Shown here: positions 28,948 to 36,937 of the stretch, piece by piece
Position numbering within the stretch: the first letter of the stretch is position 1
Layout of the letters: each line of letters opens with the position of its first letter
Source of the DNA: an uncultured Alphaproteobacteria bacterium
GTDB taxonomy: Bacteria; Pseudomonadota; Alphaproteobacteria; HIMB59
DNA: 64,000 nucleotides
Direction: 5' to 3'
Assembly (NCBI GenBank): GCA_902518505.1
Contig: CABYGG010000001.1
Location: 1-64,000, forward strand
Program-made: the position numbers and the translations under genes
Notes under the pieces: model-generated
What the model saw: the letters and a program-made list of their open reading frames with translations, nothing else
What the model was told of the DNA's origin: nothing
Databases searched by the model: none

Positions 28948-28992
28948 ATAGATTATTGATTACCCGTTAAACATAAATTGCTATAGTGGGGT

Positions 28993-29457
28993 ATGTCTAA
29001 AACAAAAGAAATTATCACCATTGAACATACCCTAAAAGAGGTTCTTAAAAATTTAAGTGATCAAGACATTCAAGATATCACTGGGAAGTCTAAGTCTTAT
29101 ATATACAAATGTGCTGATCCTGACGATACTGATAGGAATATACAATTTAGAACTGTCATACGTTTAGAGCATGCTATGCATAAAATTTACCAAAAAACTC
29201 CCTTTAGCAATTTTTTGAAAGATTATCTAGCAACCGCCCAACCCGAAAAACCTGCTAGCGAAAGCGAAGTACAATCAGAAATATTAGCGATAGGGGGAAG
29301 ATTGGGAGACTTAATGGATGCTGTACGTGAGTCAATGGATGAGAAAAGTTCAGGGGGATCAAAAATAGTCCCACATGAAAAAGAGAAAATTTACCAAGAC
29401 ATCCAAAAATTAGATGATCAGTTGAGTAAAATTAAGAGTGTGTTAAAATCACTCTAA
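28993..29457 (+). CDS. HTH regulator, paralogue of the 33.5-kb gene
   Basis: This 154-residue protein has an N-terminal helix-turn-helix (DIQDITGKSKSYIYKCADPDD) and a C-terminal helical part with GGRLGDLMDAV and a final coiled-coil-like segment. It aligns along its length with the protein at 33470-33931. The pattern recalls phage CII-like regulators of alphaproteobacteria. TATAGT lies 6 bases before the ATG, so the transcript may be leaderless. The PDZ-channel gene follows after 1 base. Confidence 0.65.
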   Translation: MSKTKEIITIEHTLKEVLKNLSDQDIQDITGKSKSYIYKCADPDDTDRNIQFRTVIRLEHAMHKIYQKTPFSNFLKDYLATAQPEKPASESEVQSEILAIGGRLGDLMDAVRESMDEKSSGGSKIVPHEKEKIYQDIQKLDDQLSKIKSVLKSL

Positions 29458-29458
29458 T

Positions 29459-30844
29459 TTGTTTTTAAGGGGGATACTTTTAGGATTTTGGGTTTTCTTT
29501 TCCAGTGTTAGCTGGGGAGCAGAAATTTGTGAACGACTCCTAAAAAAAGACTTCAGGGAAACGTCTAATATTCGCCTGGCCTACAATGATGTCGGTGTAG
29601 TTTTAGAGGAAAACGGCCCATTTATTGACAAAATACGCTTTGGGTCTTCTGCCTTTGAGTCTTCTATATCTACAGGAGATCAGATTATCGAAATTAACGG
29701 GGAGGATATATCCAATATTGAAGAAGATAATGTAAAGAAATTTTTAGCTACTAGGAATGTTTCGTTAAAAGTAATTGGATCTGATGGTGAAGCTAAAACA
29801 ATTAGTTTAGAGAGAACCCCGTATTTGGGACACCCTATTGTCGAATTTGATATTATTTTGAGAGACATAGAGATTATTCAACAAAGTAGTAAAACTAGTT
29901 TAGATTTTGAAGTACATCTAAAGTGGAGAAATGAAGATTTAATTCATAAACTACCTCTAATATTAGGTTTAGATAAAGCCAAGTTTGCTGAAAATGAAGA
30001 CTCTGAAATAAAATGTATCTTTAGAAAATCTGCTGAATTAGAAAATATTCTCCAAAAAATATGGTATCCTAATTTCGATGCATCAGATATCACTTCATTT
30101 ATTCATCGATCTGAGTTTCATAGCTTATTAGTAACAAGTAACAAACCTTATAATTTTCATTTAGTTCAAAAAATAAATTACCAAGCAAATAATATTTCGG
30201 AATTTCAAAAATTTCCATTCGATATAATAGCAACATCAGCAGGCTTTGTTTTCCAAGACACTGATCTGAGTACATCCGCATTATATAATCCTGAATTTGT
30301 GATTGATAGGGGTAACGAAAATCTTTACGAGTGGCAAATAACAAATCACGATTTTGACTGCTGTCCTACAAAAATTTACGGTCAAGGTGTGCAACAAGAG
30401 GTTCATTTCAACTTTGAGCTTACAAGAAAATCTTTCTATTATATTTTGAAAATAATTCTACCAGTCATCTTTTTGGTTTATCTATCGTTTAGTGTATTTT
30501 GGATACCGGCCCGTGAACTTGAGTCCAAGTTAGCAGTATCACTAGGTTCTTTACTAACACTCGTAGTATTTCAATTTACATTTGGTGATGGACTACCAAA
30601 AATCAATAAAATCAGTATTTTAGATGCTTGGATTTTGATTTCTTATTTGTTCACAGGTCTTTCTACTATTATAACAATTTGGAGTTACTGGGATTACCAT
30701 CGTGATCATCAAACGGGTCGCTATAATACAATTGATAAAAAATTATTTTGGTCTCTAAGTCTGAGCTATTTTTTATTTATGGCTATTTGTGGATGGGCTA
30801 TTAAGAATAATTGGAATATTCTTAACAATGGTATAACTGTCTAA
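29459..30844 (+). CDS. PDZ domain-pLGIC fusion (ligand-gated ion channel homologue) 1
   Basis: This 461-residue protein has a signal peptide (1-21), a PDZ-like domain (about 40-118, with STGDQIIEINGEDI), a beta-rich ectodomain (about 120-322) and four membrane helices (325-349, 357-375, 386-409, 430-447). The ectodomain has KFPFD at 251-255, the position of the Cys-loop FPFD in pentameric channels, and YEWQI before M1. M1 carries the family proline (ILPVIFLVYLSFSVFW). Prokaryotic pLGICs such as GLIC lack a PDZ domain. The start is a TTG with no clear ribosome-binding site. Confidence 0.8.
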   Translation: MFLRGILLGFWVFFSSVSWGAEICERLLKKDFRETSNIRLAYNDVGVVLEENGPFIDKIRFGSSAFESSISTGDQIIEINGEDISNIEEDNVKKFLATRNVSLKVIGSDGEAKTISLERTPYLGHPIVEFDIILRDIEIIQQSSKTSLDFEVHLKWRNEDLIHKLPLILGLDKAKFAENEDSEIKCIFRKSAELENILQKIWYPNFDASDITSFIHRSEFHSLLVTSNKPYNFHLVQKINYQANNISEFQKFPFDIIATSAGFVFQDTDLSTSALYNPEFVIDRGNENLYEWQITNHDFDCCPTKIYGQGVQQEVHFNFELTRKSFYYILKIILPVIFLVYLSFSVFWIPARELESKLAVSLGSLLTLVVFQFTFGDGLPKINKISILDAWILISYLFTGLSTIITIWSYWDYHRDHQTGRYNTIDKKLFWSLSLSYFLFMAICGWAIKNNWNILNNGITV

Positions 30845-30908
30845 AATTTAATAATTTTTTCCCATTCTTTATTTTTAAAAATTAATATCTTTGTCTTCAG
30901 TGCAAAGA

Positions 30909-31068
30909 CCTCTCTCTTCCTTTCTGTTTTCAAGTTACTCCTTCTCTAAGTCATTTCCTACCAGGTTAATAAATGACAAACAAAAAAAAGAGAGAGGAAA
31001 AATTGAGGTGGTTTTTTCATGGTTCCTTTCTGTGCTGCGGCTAATCCCATCCTCCTGTAAATTAGCCG
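30909..31068. repeat. Cluster of inverted repeats in intergenic DNA
   Basis: CCTCTCTCTT (30909-30918) is repeated inverted as AAGAGAGAGG (30988-30997). CGGCTAAT (31038-31045) is repeated inverted as ATTAGCCG (31061-31068), and TTCCTTTCTGT occurs twice as a direct repeat. The spacer between the channel gene and the secreted gene can therefore form two hairpins. The structures could be terminators, RNA-stability elements or remnants of a small mobile repeat. Confidence 0.5.
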
Positions 31069-31670
31069 TGGTACAAAGAGGAAAATACTTAATATTAATA
31101 ATTATCTCTCTATTTTTTGTCTCCTTAAGCTCAGCGATGACTTTAGAAAAATTTCACGGTTGGAATATTCAATTATTGGAGGAGGAAATGATTGCAATCG
31201 AACGTAGTGGTGATGTTGAAGATTCAGAAAATATAATTTTTGTTATGACAAAAAATAATTGTGATCGTGTTCTTCAATTTTTTGAATTATTTACTTTATC
31301 AGCTCACCCTGATCTTACAAAATTAATAGATAAAGAAATTGAACTCCAGGAAAATGGTCATTCAACCACCGGAACGGTGTATGAAATATATCCGTATAAG
31401 AATGGACACATGATTTTAATAGGCATGGGTTCATACAATCATGAAACAATTAAAGAATATTATACTTTTCATAAACGCTCTCGCTTAACAGTCACCGATG
31501 TCCCTTTTGAGGAGCCAGTAGCCTTAAGAACATTTATAGACTTGCCTACAATTCAGTGGGCCATGCCTCAAGTAGAGGAAGCGATGGATAGAGCTCACAG
31601 GCATTGCAAAAAAATACCCGATCCCATCTCTGCTAGCCTAAACAATTCACAGAAAGGACTAAATACATGA
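31068..31670 (+). CDS. Secreted protein of unknown function
   Basis: The GTG at 31068 gives a 200-residue product with a signal peptide (ILIIISLFFVSLSSA). The frame stays open upstream to 30891, but that part crosses the inverted repeats and does not look like protein. Two cysteines (CDRV and HRHCKK) and a tryptophan-rich start recall the other periplasmic proteins of the island. The start is uncertain. Confidence 0.55.
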   Translation: MVQRGKYLILIIISLFFVSLSSAMTLEKFHGWNIQLLEEEMIAIERSGDVEDSENIIFVMTKNNCDRVLQFFELFTLSAHPDLTKLIDKEIELQENGHSTTGTVYEIYPYKNGHMILIGMGSYNHETIKEYYTFHKRSRLTVTDVPFEEPVALRTFIDLPTIQWAMPQVEEAMDRAHRHCKKIPDPISASLNNSQKGLNT

Positions 31671-31894
31671 CTTTTTTACATTTTTTAGCAGCAGTTTTAT
31701 TCTTGTATGTTGCAGATGAGCAAAATCACAGCCAACTTCATTTTGGTAAGAAATGCTTTCAAAATGAAAACGGGGATATTGTTTTTTCGCACATCTGGGT
31801 AACACGCCCTTTTGATGAATTACCTGCTAACAAAGAGCAATGTACATTGCTAGAGGAGCCCGAGCCTTCTGTCATTCCTAAATATGGAAAATAA
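31667..31894 (+). CDS. Small secreted or membrane protein
   Basis: This 75-residue product begins with a hydrophobic stretch (about 1-16) and has two cysteines (CFQN and CTLL). Its ATG overlaps the stop of the preceding secreted-protein gene by 4 bases (ATGA), which supports real translation. No family is recognised. Confidence 0.45.
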   Translation: MTFLHFLAAVLFLYVADEQNHSQLHFGKKCFQNENGDIVFSHIWVTRPFDELPANKEQCTLLEEPEPSVIPKYGK

Positions 31895-31922
31895 TACCTT
31901 TGATGAACTTAAAATTTACTTA

Positions 31923-32013
31923 TGCGGCCTTAGCTTAAATGGAAAAGCGTCCCACACTGAGATTTCTTGCGGGAAGGGAAGATGCAGGTTCGACTCCTGA
32001 TCCGGCTGCACCA
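31923..32013 (+). tRNA. tRNA-like sequence with encoded CCA and aberrant anticodon arm
   Basis: TGCGGCC pairs with GGCTGCA as a 7-bp acceptor stem with one G-T pair, followed directly by CCA. GCTT/AAGC around a GG-containing loop forms a D-arm. CAGG-TTCGACT-CCTG forms a T-arm with a standard T-loop and only 4 firm pairs. Between them no normal 5+7+5 anticodon arm fits: the best stem is TCCCACA/TGCGGGA with one mismatch and an 11-base loop containing CTGAGAT, which would read GAG. It is either an unusual long-variable-arm tRNA or a degenerate copy. Confidence 0.4.
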
Positions 32014-32055
32014 AAACAATTTAATGAGATTTCAAGTAAACTTATAATTCCTTTT

Positions 32056-32469
32056 ATGGGCCAGAGTTATTTGATTGGATGTCAAAAATGTGATTTCAAA
32101 TCTAAAGAGATTAAGACAGGAGTGGGTTTTTTATTTGGAAATATCAATGACATAGTTTATGTCCTGAAAGGTACTGATAAAAAAAAAGTGCAAATCCTTA
32201 ATCACCAAAAACAAATTCACACTCATTATTCACGAGGTTACTCTCTTTATCAGTGTAGCAAATGCCACTCATTAGAAAATAAGTGTCACCTTACATTGTA
32301 TAACCAACAAGGAGATCTTATATTTCAAACAGAGTCTTATTGTAGGTCATGTCAAAAGGAGAGAGAGTATATGCCTGAGGATACTGATAATGAAACTATT
32401 CCAGATCTGTGCTGCCCTAAATGTCACCAACAGGATCTTAGAGTTTTACTCGGAATACTCTGGGACTGA
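32056..32469 (+). CDS. Multi-zinc-ribbon protein
   Basis: From the ATG at 32056 the 137-residue product has four CxxC pairs (CQKC, CSKC, CRSC and CPKC) plus other cysteines, enough for two zinc sites. It has no signal peptide. The frame continues upstream through the tRNA-like sequence, so an internal start is preferred. It is a cytoplasmic metal-binding unknown, possibly nucleic-acid binding. Confidence 0.5.
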   Translation: MGQSYLIGCQKCDFKSKEIKTGVGFLFGNINDIVYVLKGTDKKKVQILNHQKQIHTHYSRGYSLYQCSKCHSLENKCHLTLYNQQGDLIFQTESYCRSCQKEREYMPEDTDNETIPDLCCPKCHQQDLRVLLGILWD

Positions 32470-33011
32470 TGTACTATTTAAATGTGATATTTAAATACAT
32501 TTTAATTTTCTCAATTTGGCTGACACCAACTTTTGCCTTAACTGATCCATGGCAAATAGATCAAGATGAAAATTTCATCACTTTAAAAAAAAATGGTGAA
32601 ATCCAACATGGAAATAACATCCACTTTAATTTTGATAAGGATAATGGTTGTAGGTTTAATGTTTTTTTCTTCATTTATACGATGCAGGATAACCCATCAC
32701 CTTTAAATGAAATCTTTGAAGATCAACAAATTCATTTAAATTTTGGTGGCCAAGAGATATTAGCGAGTGTTGCTTTTACATCGCCATTTGGATTTGGTGA
32801 GATTGCAGGTATTTATGTAGCTCAAAATATCCCACTTTCAAAAGAATTTATCAAAATGAACCAGGATATGTTAAAAGGCAATTTAATGACTATGACTATT
32901 CAAAAAGAGTATGCAAAGTATTTTGATATACCCGAAGAAAGTTGGAGTTTTGAAAATTTTGGAGACAAAATGCACGAAGCTCATAATATCTGTATAGCTA
33001 ATCAAGTTTAA
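32469..33011 (+). CDS. Secreted protein of unknown function
   Basis: This 180-residue protein has a signal peptide (about 1-23, ending FALT). The mature part starts with WQIDQDENFITL, has one central cysteine (GCRF) and one C-terminal cysteine (NICIA), and resembles in layout the secreted protein at 31.1-31.7 kb. The start overlaps the zinc-ribbon gene by 1 base (TGATG). No function can be assigned. Confidence 0.6.
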   Translation: MYYLNVIFKYILIFSIWLTPTFALTDPWQIDQDENFITLKKNGEIQHGNNIHFNFDKDNGCRFNVFFFIYTMQDNPSPLNEIFEDQQIHLNFGGQEILASVAFTSPFGFGEIAGIYVAQNIPLSKEFIKMNQDMLKGNLMTMTIQKEYAKYFDIPEESWSFENFGDKMHEAHNICIANQV

Positions 33012-33179
33012 AATTTCCTGACACGTGTTAGTTGTTGTTTTAAATTAATCTTATTCATGTTAAAAAATTATAAGCACCGATTTACTAATCAATATTGCGG
33101 GTGCGTTATATAAATGCAGCTAAAACGGATAAAATTTTTCCATTTTTAGTTGCCTTGTTTAAACCAAAGGAGGTTAACA

Positions 33180-33335
33180 ATGCCAATGAAAAAATTAACA
33201 TTAAAAGAAATAAGAGAACTAGGAATACCTATTCATCGCTCTTATATTCAATTTAATCAAAAACCAACACCTAATCAAAAACTTAAAAAGTTTTTAAATG
33301 CTGCCAATAAACCAAAGGATATTAAAAATGGTTAG
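33180..33335 (+). CDS. Small basic protein
   Basis: The ATG at 33180 follows a perfect AAAGGAGG site with 6 bases spacing, much stronger than most sites in this window. The 51-residue product is lysine-rich and has no signal peptide. A second small gene starts inside its 3' end. It could bind nucleic acid, but nothing more can be said. Confidence 0.55.
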   Translation: MPMKKLTLKEIRELGIPIHRSYIQFNQKPTPNQKLKKFLNAANKPKDIKNG

Positions 33336-33432
33336 AGTAATTAAAGGTACAATCGCTAGAAAGCCTGAAGACTTAGTCAAACTTAAGTATAAAATAGGAA
33401 TAATATTTGGCAGAAATATCAGACCAATATAA
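33328..33432 (+). CDS. Small basic protein, possibly coupled
   Basis: A 34-residue frame starts at ATG 33328, 8 bases inside the end of the preceding small gene, with AAAGGAT about 10 bases upstream. The product is basic (MVRVIKGTIARKP at the start). The overlap suggests translational coupling, but the frame is short enough to be chance. Confidence 0.3.
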   Translation: MVRVIKGTIARKPEDLVKLKYKIGIIFGRNIRPI

Positions 33433-33469
33433 AATGAAAAAGTACCTAAGATTGACAAATCTATAGAAA

Positions 33470-33931
33470 TTAGTTCTTATCTACTGATATTTTTAAATTA
33501 ACGATTTTTTCTTCAAGACTTGCTATCGATTTATAAATTTCGTCTTTCTCTCTTTTTGATAAACTAATACCACCCTCGCTATGAATATGAGTAAAATCTT
33601 TTATTTTCTCCATCAATGATCCAATCCTACCGCCTATATTCAATAAAGATGTAGTTATGGCTTCATATTCATTAACTGTGCCTTTGCTTTTTATTAAGGC
33701 TTCGATACAAGACATGAGAGGTGTCCCTAAACCTTTTTTAAAAGCCAAAATGTCTAATTCAACAGCATCTTTTAAGTGAAGATTATGTTCATTATCACTT
33801 TCATCACTGCACTTTCGAAAAAAAGACTCTGACTTACCAGTCGCACTCTTAATATCTTCTTTATCAATTTTTCTTACAATCTCTTTTAGAGCTTGCTCTA
33901 TTGATAAAAACTCTCTTGTATATCCAGACAT
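33470..33931 (-). CDS. HTH regulator, paralogue of the 29-kb gene
   Basis: This 153-residue protein aligns with the one at 28993-29457. It has an N-terminal EQALKEIVRKI helix, a helix-turn-helix (DIKSATGKSESFFRKCSD), GGRIGSLMEKI and a C-terminal helix pair. A GTGAAA-N14-TTTCAC palindrome starts 8 bases upstream of its ATG and so could be its own operator. It is divergent from the 34-kb gene and is the best candidate regulator of the four-site regulon. Confidence 0.65.
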   Translation of the reverse strand: MSGYTREFLSIEQALKEIVRKIDKEDIKSATGKSESFFRKCSDESDNEHNLHLKDAVELDILAFKKGLGTPLMSCIEALIKSKGTVNEYEAITTSLLNIGGRIGSLMEKIKDFTHIHSEGGISLSKREKDEIYKSIASLEEKIVNLKISVDKN

Positions 33932-33939
33932 ATTCTTAT

Positions 33940-33965
33940 GTGAAATAATTTATAATCTTTTTCAC
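33940..33965. promoter_or_regulatory. GTGAAA-N14-TTTCAC palindrome, site 1
   Basis: GTGAAA and TTTCAC flank 14 bases between the leftward HTH gene (start 33931) and the rightward gene at 34013. It lies 8 bases from the first start and 47 bases from the second. The same arms and spacing recur at 34549, 39867 and 49311. Confidence 0.7.
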
Positions 33966-34012
33966 TTTAATTTAATCATCTTTGACACATACTTTCAACT
34001 GGGACGGATTAA

Positions 34013-34549
34013 ATGAAAAAGGGTAAAATTATTGATATTACTGATTATTTTGAAGAAGGAGACGAGTCAAAAAATCCTCAATACATACCTCAAATAACAA
34101 ATGCAAAAAGAGATTTAAATTTTTTAAATTCCAAACTAAATCTTGACGTGGTTTATAAAGAAATTGATAAGTCTAAAAATAAGCATGATAAAAAATGGGG
34201 TGGTGCTGATACTTGTATTATATCTCCTAATGATATGAAAAAATTTCAAAATGACCCCAGGGGTTTTAATTATATTGTTACACGTTTTTACAAAGAACTT
34301 AGTTGGTTATTTATCGTGATAACTAAAGTATGTCATAGAAATAATTTGTATGACTATTTAACTAAATACCATTTTTATTATTTACTTGCCGTTAGGGCAA
34401 ATAAATACATAAAAAAACATAATGAAAAAGAATTAAAGAAAAATCAAATTTACTCTAGAAAGTACGTTAAAAATCTTTTTGATGAAGTATTAGATGAATT
34501 TGACTTATACATACATCAGCTTGAGAAAGAATTAATCTCAATTAATTAG
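34013..34549 (+). CDS. Unknown cytoplasmic protein
   Basis: This 178-residue protein has no signal peptide or membrane helix. It is charged, with a hydrophobic helical middle (TRFYKELSWLFIVITKVC) and a lysine-rich C-terminal part. GGGACGGA precedes the ATG. It follows operator site 1, and its stop codon touches site 2. No family is recognised. Confidence 0.6.
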   Translation: MKKGKIIDITDYFEEGDESKNPQYIPQITNAKRDLNFLNSKLNLDVVYKEIDKSKNKHDKKWGGADTCIISPNDMKKFQNDPRGFNYIVTRFYKELSWLFIVITKVCHRNNLYDYLTKYHFYYLLAVRANKYIKKHNEKELKKNQIYSRKYVKNLFDEVLDEFDLYIHQLEKELISIN

Positions 34550-34574
34550 TGAAAAATAAAATTAAACATTTCAC
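34549..34574. promoter_or_regulatory. GTGAAA-N14-TTTCAC palindrome, site 2
   Basis: TTAGTGAAA and TTTCACTAA form 9-bp arms around the same 14-base spacer. The site starts on the last base of the preceding gene and ends 46 bases before the ATG at 34621. Confidence 0.7.
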
Positions 34575-34620
34575 TAAAAATTTTTTACTTAATTACTAAA
34601 TATTGATTATAGGAGAAAAT

Positions 34621-34824
34621 ATGAGAATTAATCTTGAAAAAAAATATCTTAATGAAAAAAGCCTTGCTGCTTATTTAGACACCTCTCATCATACTTTAAA
34701 GTATTGGAGAAAAATTGGTAAAGGTCCAGAATTTATAAAGTTACCAAATGGGAGGGTTAGGTATTTAGTTGATGATATTAATACCTACTGTAATAAATCT
34801 ATTGAAAATGGAGGATGTCAATGA
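34621..34824 (+). CDS. Excisionase/AlpA-like HTH protein
   Basis: The 67-residue product is a small winged-helix protein of the HTH_17 type: YLNEKSLAAYLDTSHHTLKYWRKIG, then a wing with PNGRVRYLVDDI. Such proteins act as excisionases or small transcription factors of mobile elements. ATG 34621 directly follows AGGAGAAAAT, which fixes the start. It lies behind operator site 2 and begins the rightward channel-protease gene run. Confidence 0.75.
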   Translation: MRINLEKKYLNEKSLAAYLDTSHHTLKYWRKIGKGPEFIKLPNGRVRYLVDDINTYCNKSIENGGCQ

Positions 34825-35153
34825 CATATAATATTTCTATGAATAAACCTGCTGAAAATTTTTTCTTGTCTTTCTGGAGAGGAGAATTAAGTTTAGGTGC
34901 TTCTTTTTGGGGGATTTTTGTTTTCCTGAGTATCATAGTTACTGGTTTGCTTGGAATATCTATGGACTATGTACCAGAGCAAATATCTTTTGCTTTGATG
35001 ACTGCCTTTATGATTTACACATGTGTAGGTATGTACCAATCAAATATTAAGCATGAGTCACATGGATTTATCACTTTTATATTACATCTTTGTGTTCTTA
35101 GCAGGTTTATCAAAGCAGTTGTATTTTTGTTCGCAACAATTACAAGCTTTTAA
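34821..35153 (+). CDS. Small membrane protein
   Basis: The 110-residue product has about three hydrophobic helices (residues 26-46, 52-72 and 82-108). ATG 34821 is spaced 6 bases from a GGAGG site, better than the ATG at 34815, and overlaps the HTH stop by 4 bases. The FWRGELSLGASFW start resembles small phage- or plasmid-borne membrane proteins. No family is certain. Confidence 0.55.
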   Translation: MTYNISMNKPAENFFLSFWRGELSLGASFWGIFVFLSIIVTGLLGISMDYVPEQISFALMTAFMIYTCVGMYQSNIKHESHGFITFILHLCVLSRFIKAVVFLFATITSF

Positions 35154-35156
35154 GTC

Positions 35157-35465
35157 ATGAAAAAAATATTTGCTCTAATAATTATTATGATTTCTTTAAA
35201 TTCCTATTCTCACGCAAAAGAATATAAAGCATTTTTATGTAATTATTACGTGTCTTCAACCTTGGCAGGTGATAACTGCCAAGGAACAAACAGTTGGTAT
35301 AAAATTTACTTCCCAGATTCATATAAAACAAAGGAAATTTGCAATTTGCAAAGTGAGGCAATATTTAATAATAATTTGATTTTAGAAATATTCCCTGATT
35401 ATCAATCATCTGGGGATGAGGTAAAGTCTTGGGTATCTGGATGCGATAATTCCTGGTTGCACTAA
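35157..35465 (+). CDS. Small secreted protein
   Basis: This 102-residue protein has a signal peptide (MKKIFALIIIMISLNSYSHA). The mature part has four cysteines (CNYY, NCQG, CNLQ and CDNS), consistent with two disulfides. It starts 3 bases after the membrane-protein gene and 45 bases before the second channel gene. A soluble partner for the channel is possible but not shown. Confidence 0.6.
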   Translation: MKKIFALIIIMISLNSYSHAKEYKAFLCNYYVSSTLAGDNCQGTNSWYKIYFPDSYKTKEICNLQSEAIFNNNLILEIFPDYQSSGDEVKSWVSGCDNSWLH

Positions 35466-35510
35466 AAAACTAACTTAAATTCTTAATATATATTTGTTAC
35501 TGTTTATAAA

Positions 35511-36911
35511 ATGGTAACAAAGTTTAGATATTTATTAATTTTTATAGTTAGTCTGTTTTTTTTTAATGGAACATTTACAAATTTAAAAGCTAATGAAATT
35601 TGTAATAAACTTATAAATGTTAATTACTTTTTTTCAGATCGATATATTGACAAATACGATCATGGAATAGGCTTAGAGGATTATGATGACCCAAACTCTG
35701 ATAAAATTTTTATTTTATCTATTGAAAACTTCTCCCCTGCAAAAGAAATTGGCCTTGAAAAATTTTTAGAAATTCACTCAATTGATAATATAAAAATTCA
35801 CGATAATCTAAAAGATAACTTTGAGGACACAATCGATTATATTTACGATCTAATGGACAAAAATAGTTTTTCTATCAAGGTCGTCGATGAAAATTCCGAA
35901 ATTATTAATTATGATATAACTAAGTTCACATATAAATCTGAACCAGAAGTTATAAGTAATTATTATATTGATAAAATTCAAATTATTAATTTAAACCGAG
36001 AAGCAAAGGCAAGATTTAGAATTTGGACTGACTGGAAAAATCCAAATTTTTTGAATTACATAAAAAAATCTTTTAACAATAATCAAGATTTTTCATGCTA
36101 TTACACAAATAAAGACAATATTGAAAAGCTTTTACAAAAATTTTGGTATCCGATTACCAGAGTCGATCAGACCGGTAGCACATTCTCCCTTGTAGATATT
36201 CTTGGTGTTGGTATTGACACATCTCTTGAGGATCCTTTTTCAATTACTTATGATATAGAAAGTTCTGTACCCACCGATGCAAATTTAAAGAAGTTTCCTT
36301 TTGACAACATGTCATTTTATTTTGATTTCAGTTATTTTTCAGGTGGAGATTTATTTCTCGCTGATGATTGGTTAGAACAATTAGATGATGGTGTCTATAG
36401 AACTAACCGTTATCTTTATGAGTGGCAAATTGTAGATGCCGAATTAACTTATGATCAAGACACATATGATATTGGAGGAGATCTTGTTTATCCACTCCAT
36501 TATTTGGAATTTGAGTTAGAGAGAAATACGCTTTATTATTTTATGAAGATAATTTTTCCCGTCATTTTTATAGTTTTAATTTCTTTTTCAGTATTTTGGA
36601 TTAAAAATCAGGAGATCGAAGCTAAACTTAATGTGTCTATAGTGAGTTTACTTGCTCTTATTGCATATAACTTTGTTTACAATTCAGAATTACCAAAATT
36701 AAACTTTATTACAATAATTGACTCATTAGTTTTCATTTCATATTTGTACTCTGGTGCAGCAACGATTGTTTCAATATACTCCTATTACGATTATAGAAGA
36801 GATGGCCAGAAAGGTGAGTTTAACTCATTAGATATAAACTTGCGATATATAGCACCAATATCATATTTTTTAATTATTCTCACTACGTCGTTTATTATAT
36901 ACAATAACTAA
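35511..36911 (+). CDS. PDZ-like domain-pLGIC fusion (ligand-gated ion channel homologue) 2
   Basis: This 466-residue protein is a paralogue of the channel at 29.5 kb. It has a signal peptide (about 1-27), a diverged PDZ-like region (about 65-140), a beta-rich ectodomain and helices at about 341-364, 372-390, 400-425 and 445-464. Shared landmarks are LQKFWYP (208-214), LKKFPFD (259-265), YLYEWQI and the M1 proline (IIFPVIFIVLISFSVFWI). The low similarity outside these marks implies an old duplication. It should form a pentameric inner-membrane channel. Confidence 0.78.
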   Translation: MVTKFRYLLIFIVSLFFFNGTFTNLKANEICNKLINVNYFFSDRYIDKYDHGIGLEDYDDPNSDKIFILSIENFSPAKEIGLEKFLEIHSIDNIKIHDNLKDNFEDTIDYIYDLMDKNSFSIKVVDENSEIINYDITKFTYKSEPEVISNYYIDKIQIINLNREAKARFRIWTDWKNPNFLNYIKKSFNNNQDFSCYYTNKDNIEKLLQKFWYPITRVDQTGSTFSLVDILGVGIDTSLEDPFSITYDIESSVPTDANLKKFPFDNMSFYFDFSYFSGGDLFLADDWLEQLDDGVYRTNRYLYEWQIVDAELTYDQDTYDIGGDLVYPLHYLEFELERNTLYYFMKIIFPVIFIVLISFSVFWIKNQEIEAKLNVSIVSLLALIAYNFVYNSELPKLNFITIIDSLVFISYLYSGAATIVSIYSYYDYRRDGQKGEFNSLDINLRYIAPISYFLIILTTSFIIYNN

Positions 36912-36937
36912 TATAGTTTTTATTTTAAAAATTTTTT

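Noticed and set aside
30891-31067. An N-terminal extension of the secreted protein at 31068 back to 30891.
   Set aside because: The extension is encoded by inverted repeats, its sequence is low in complexity, and the signal peptide would be internal.
31923-32013. The tRNA-like sequence could be the acceptor half of a permuted alphaproteobacterial tmRNA.
   Set aside because: In permuted ssrA genes the CCA end precedes the 5' acceptor strand. Here the acceptor 5' strand comes first, and there is no tag-coding segment.
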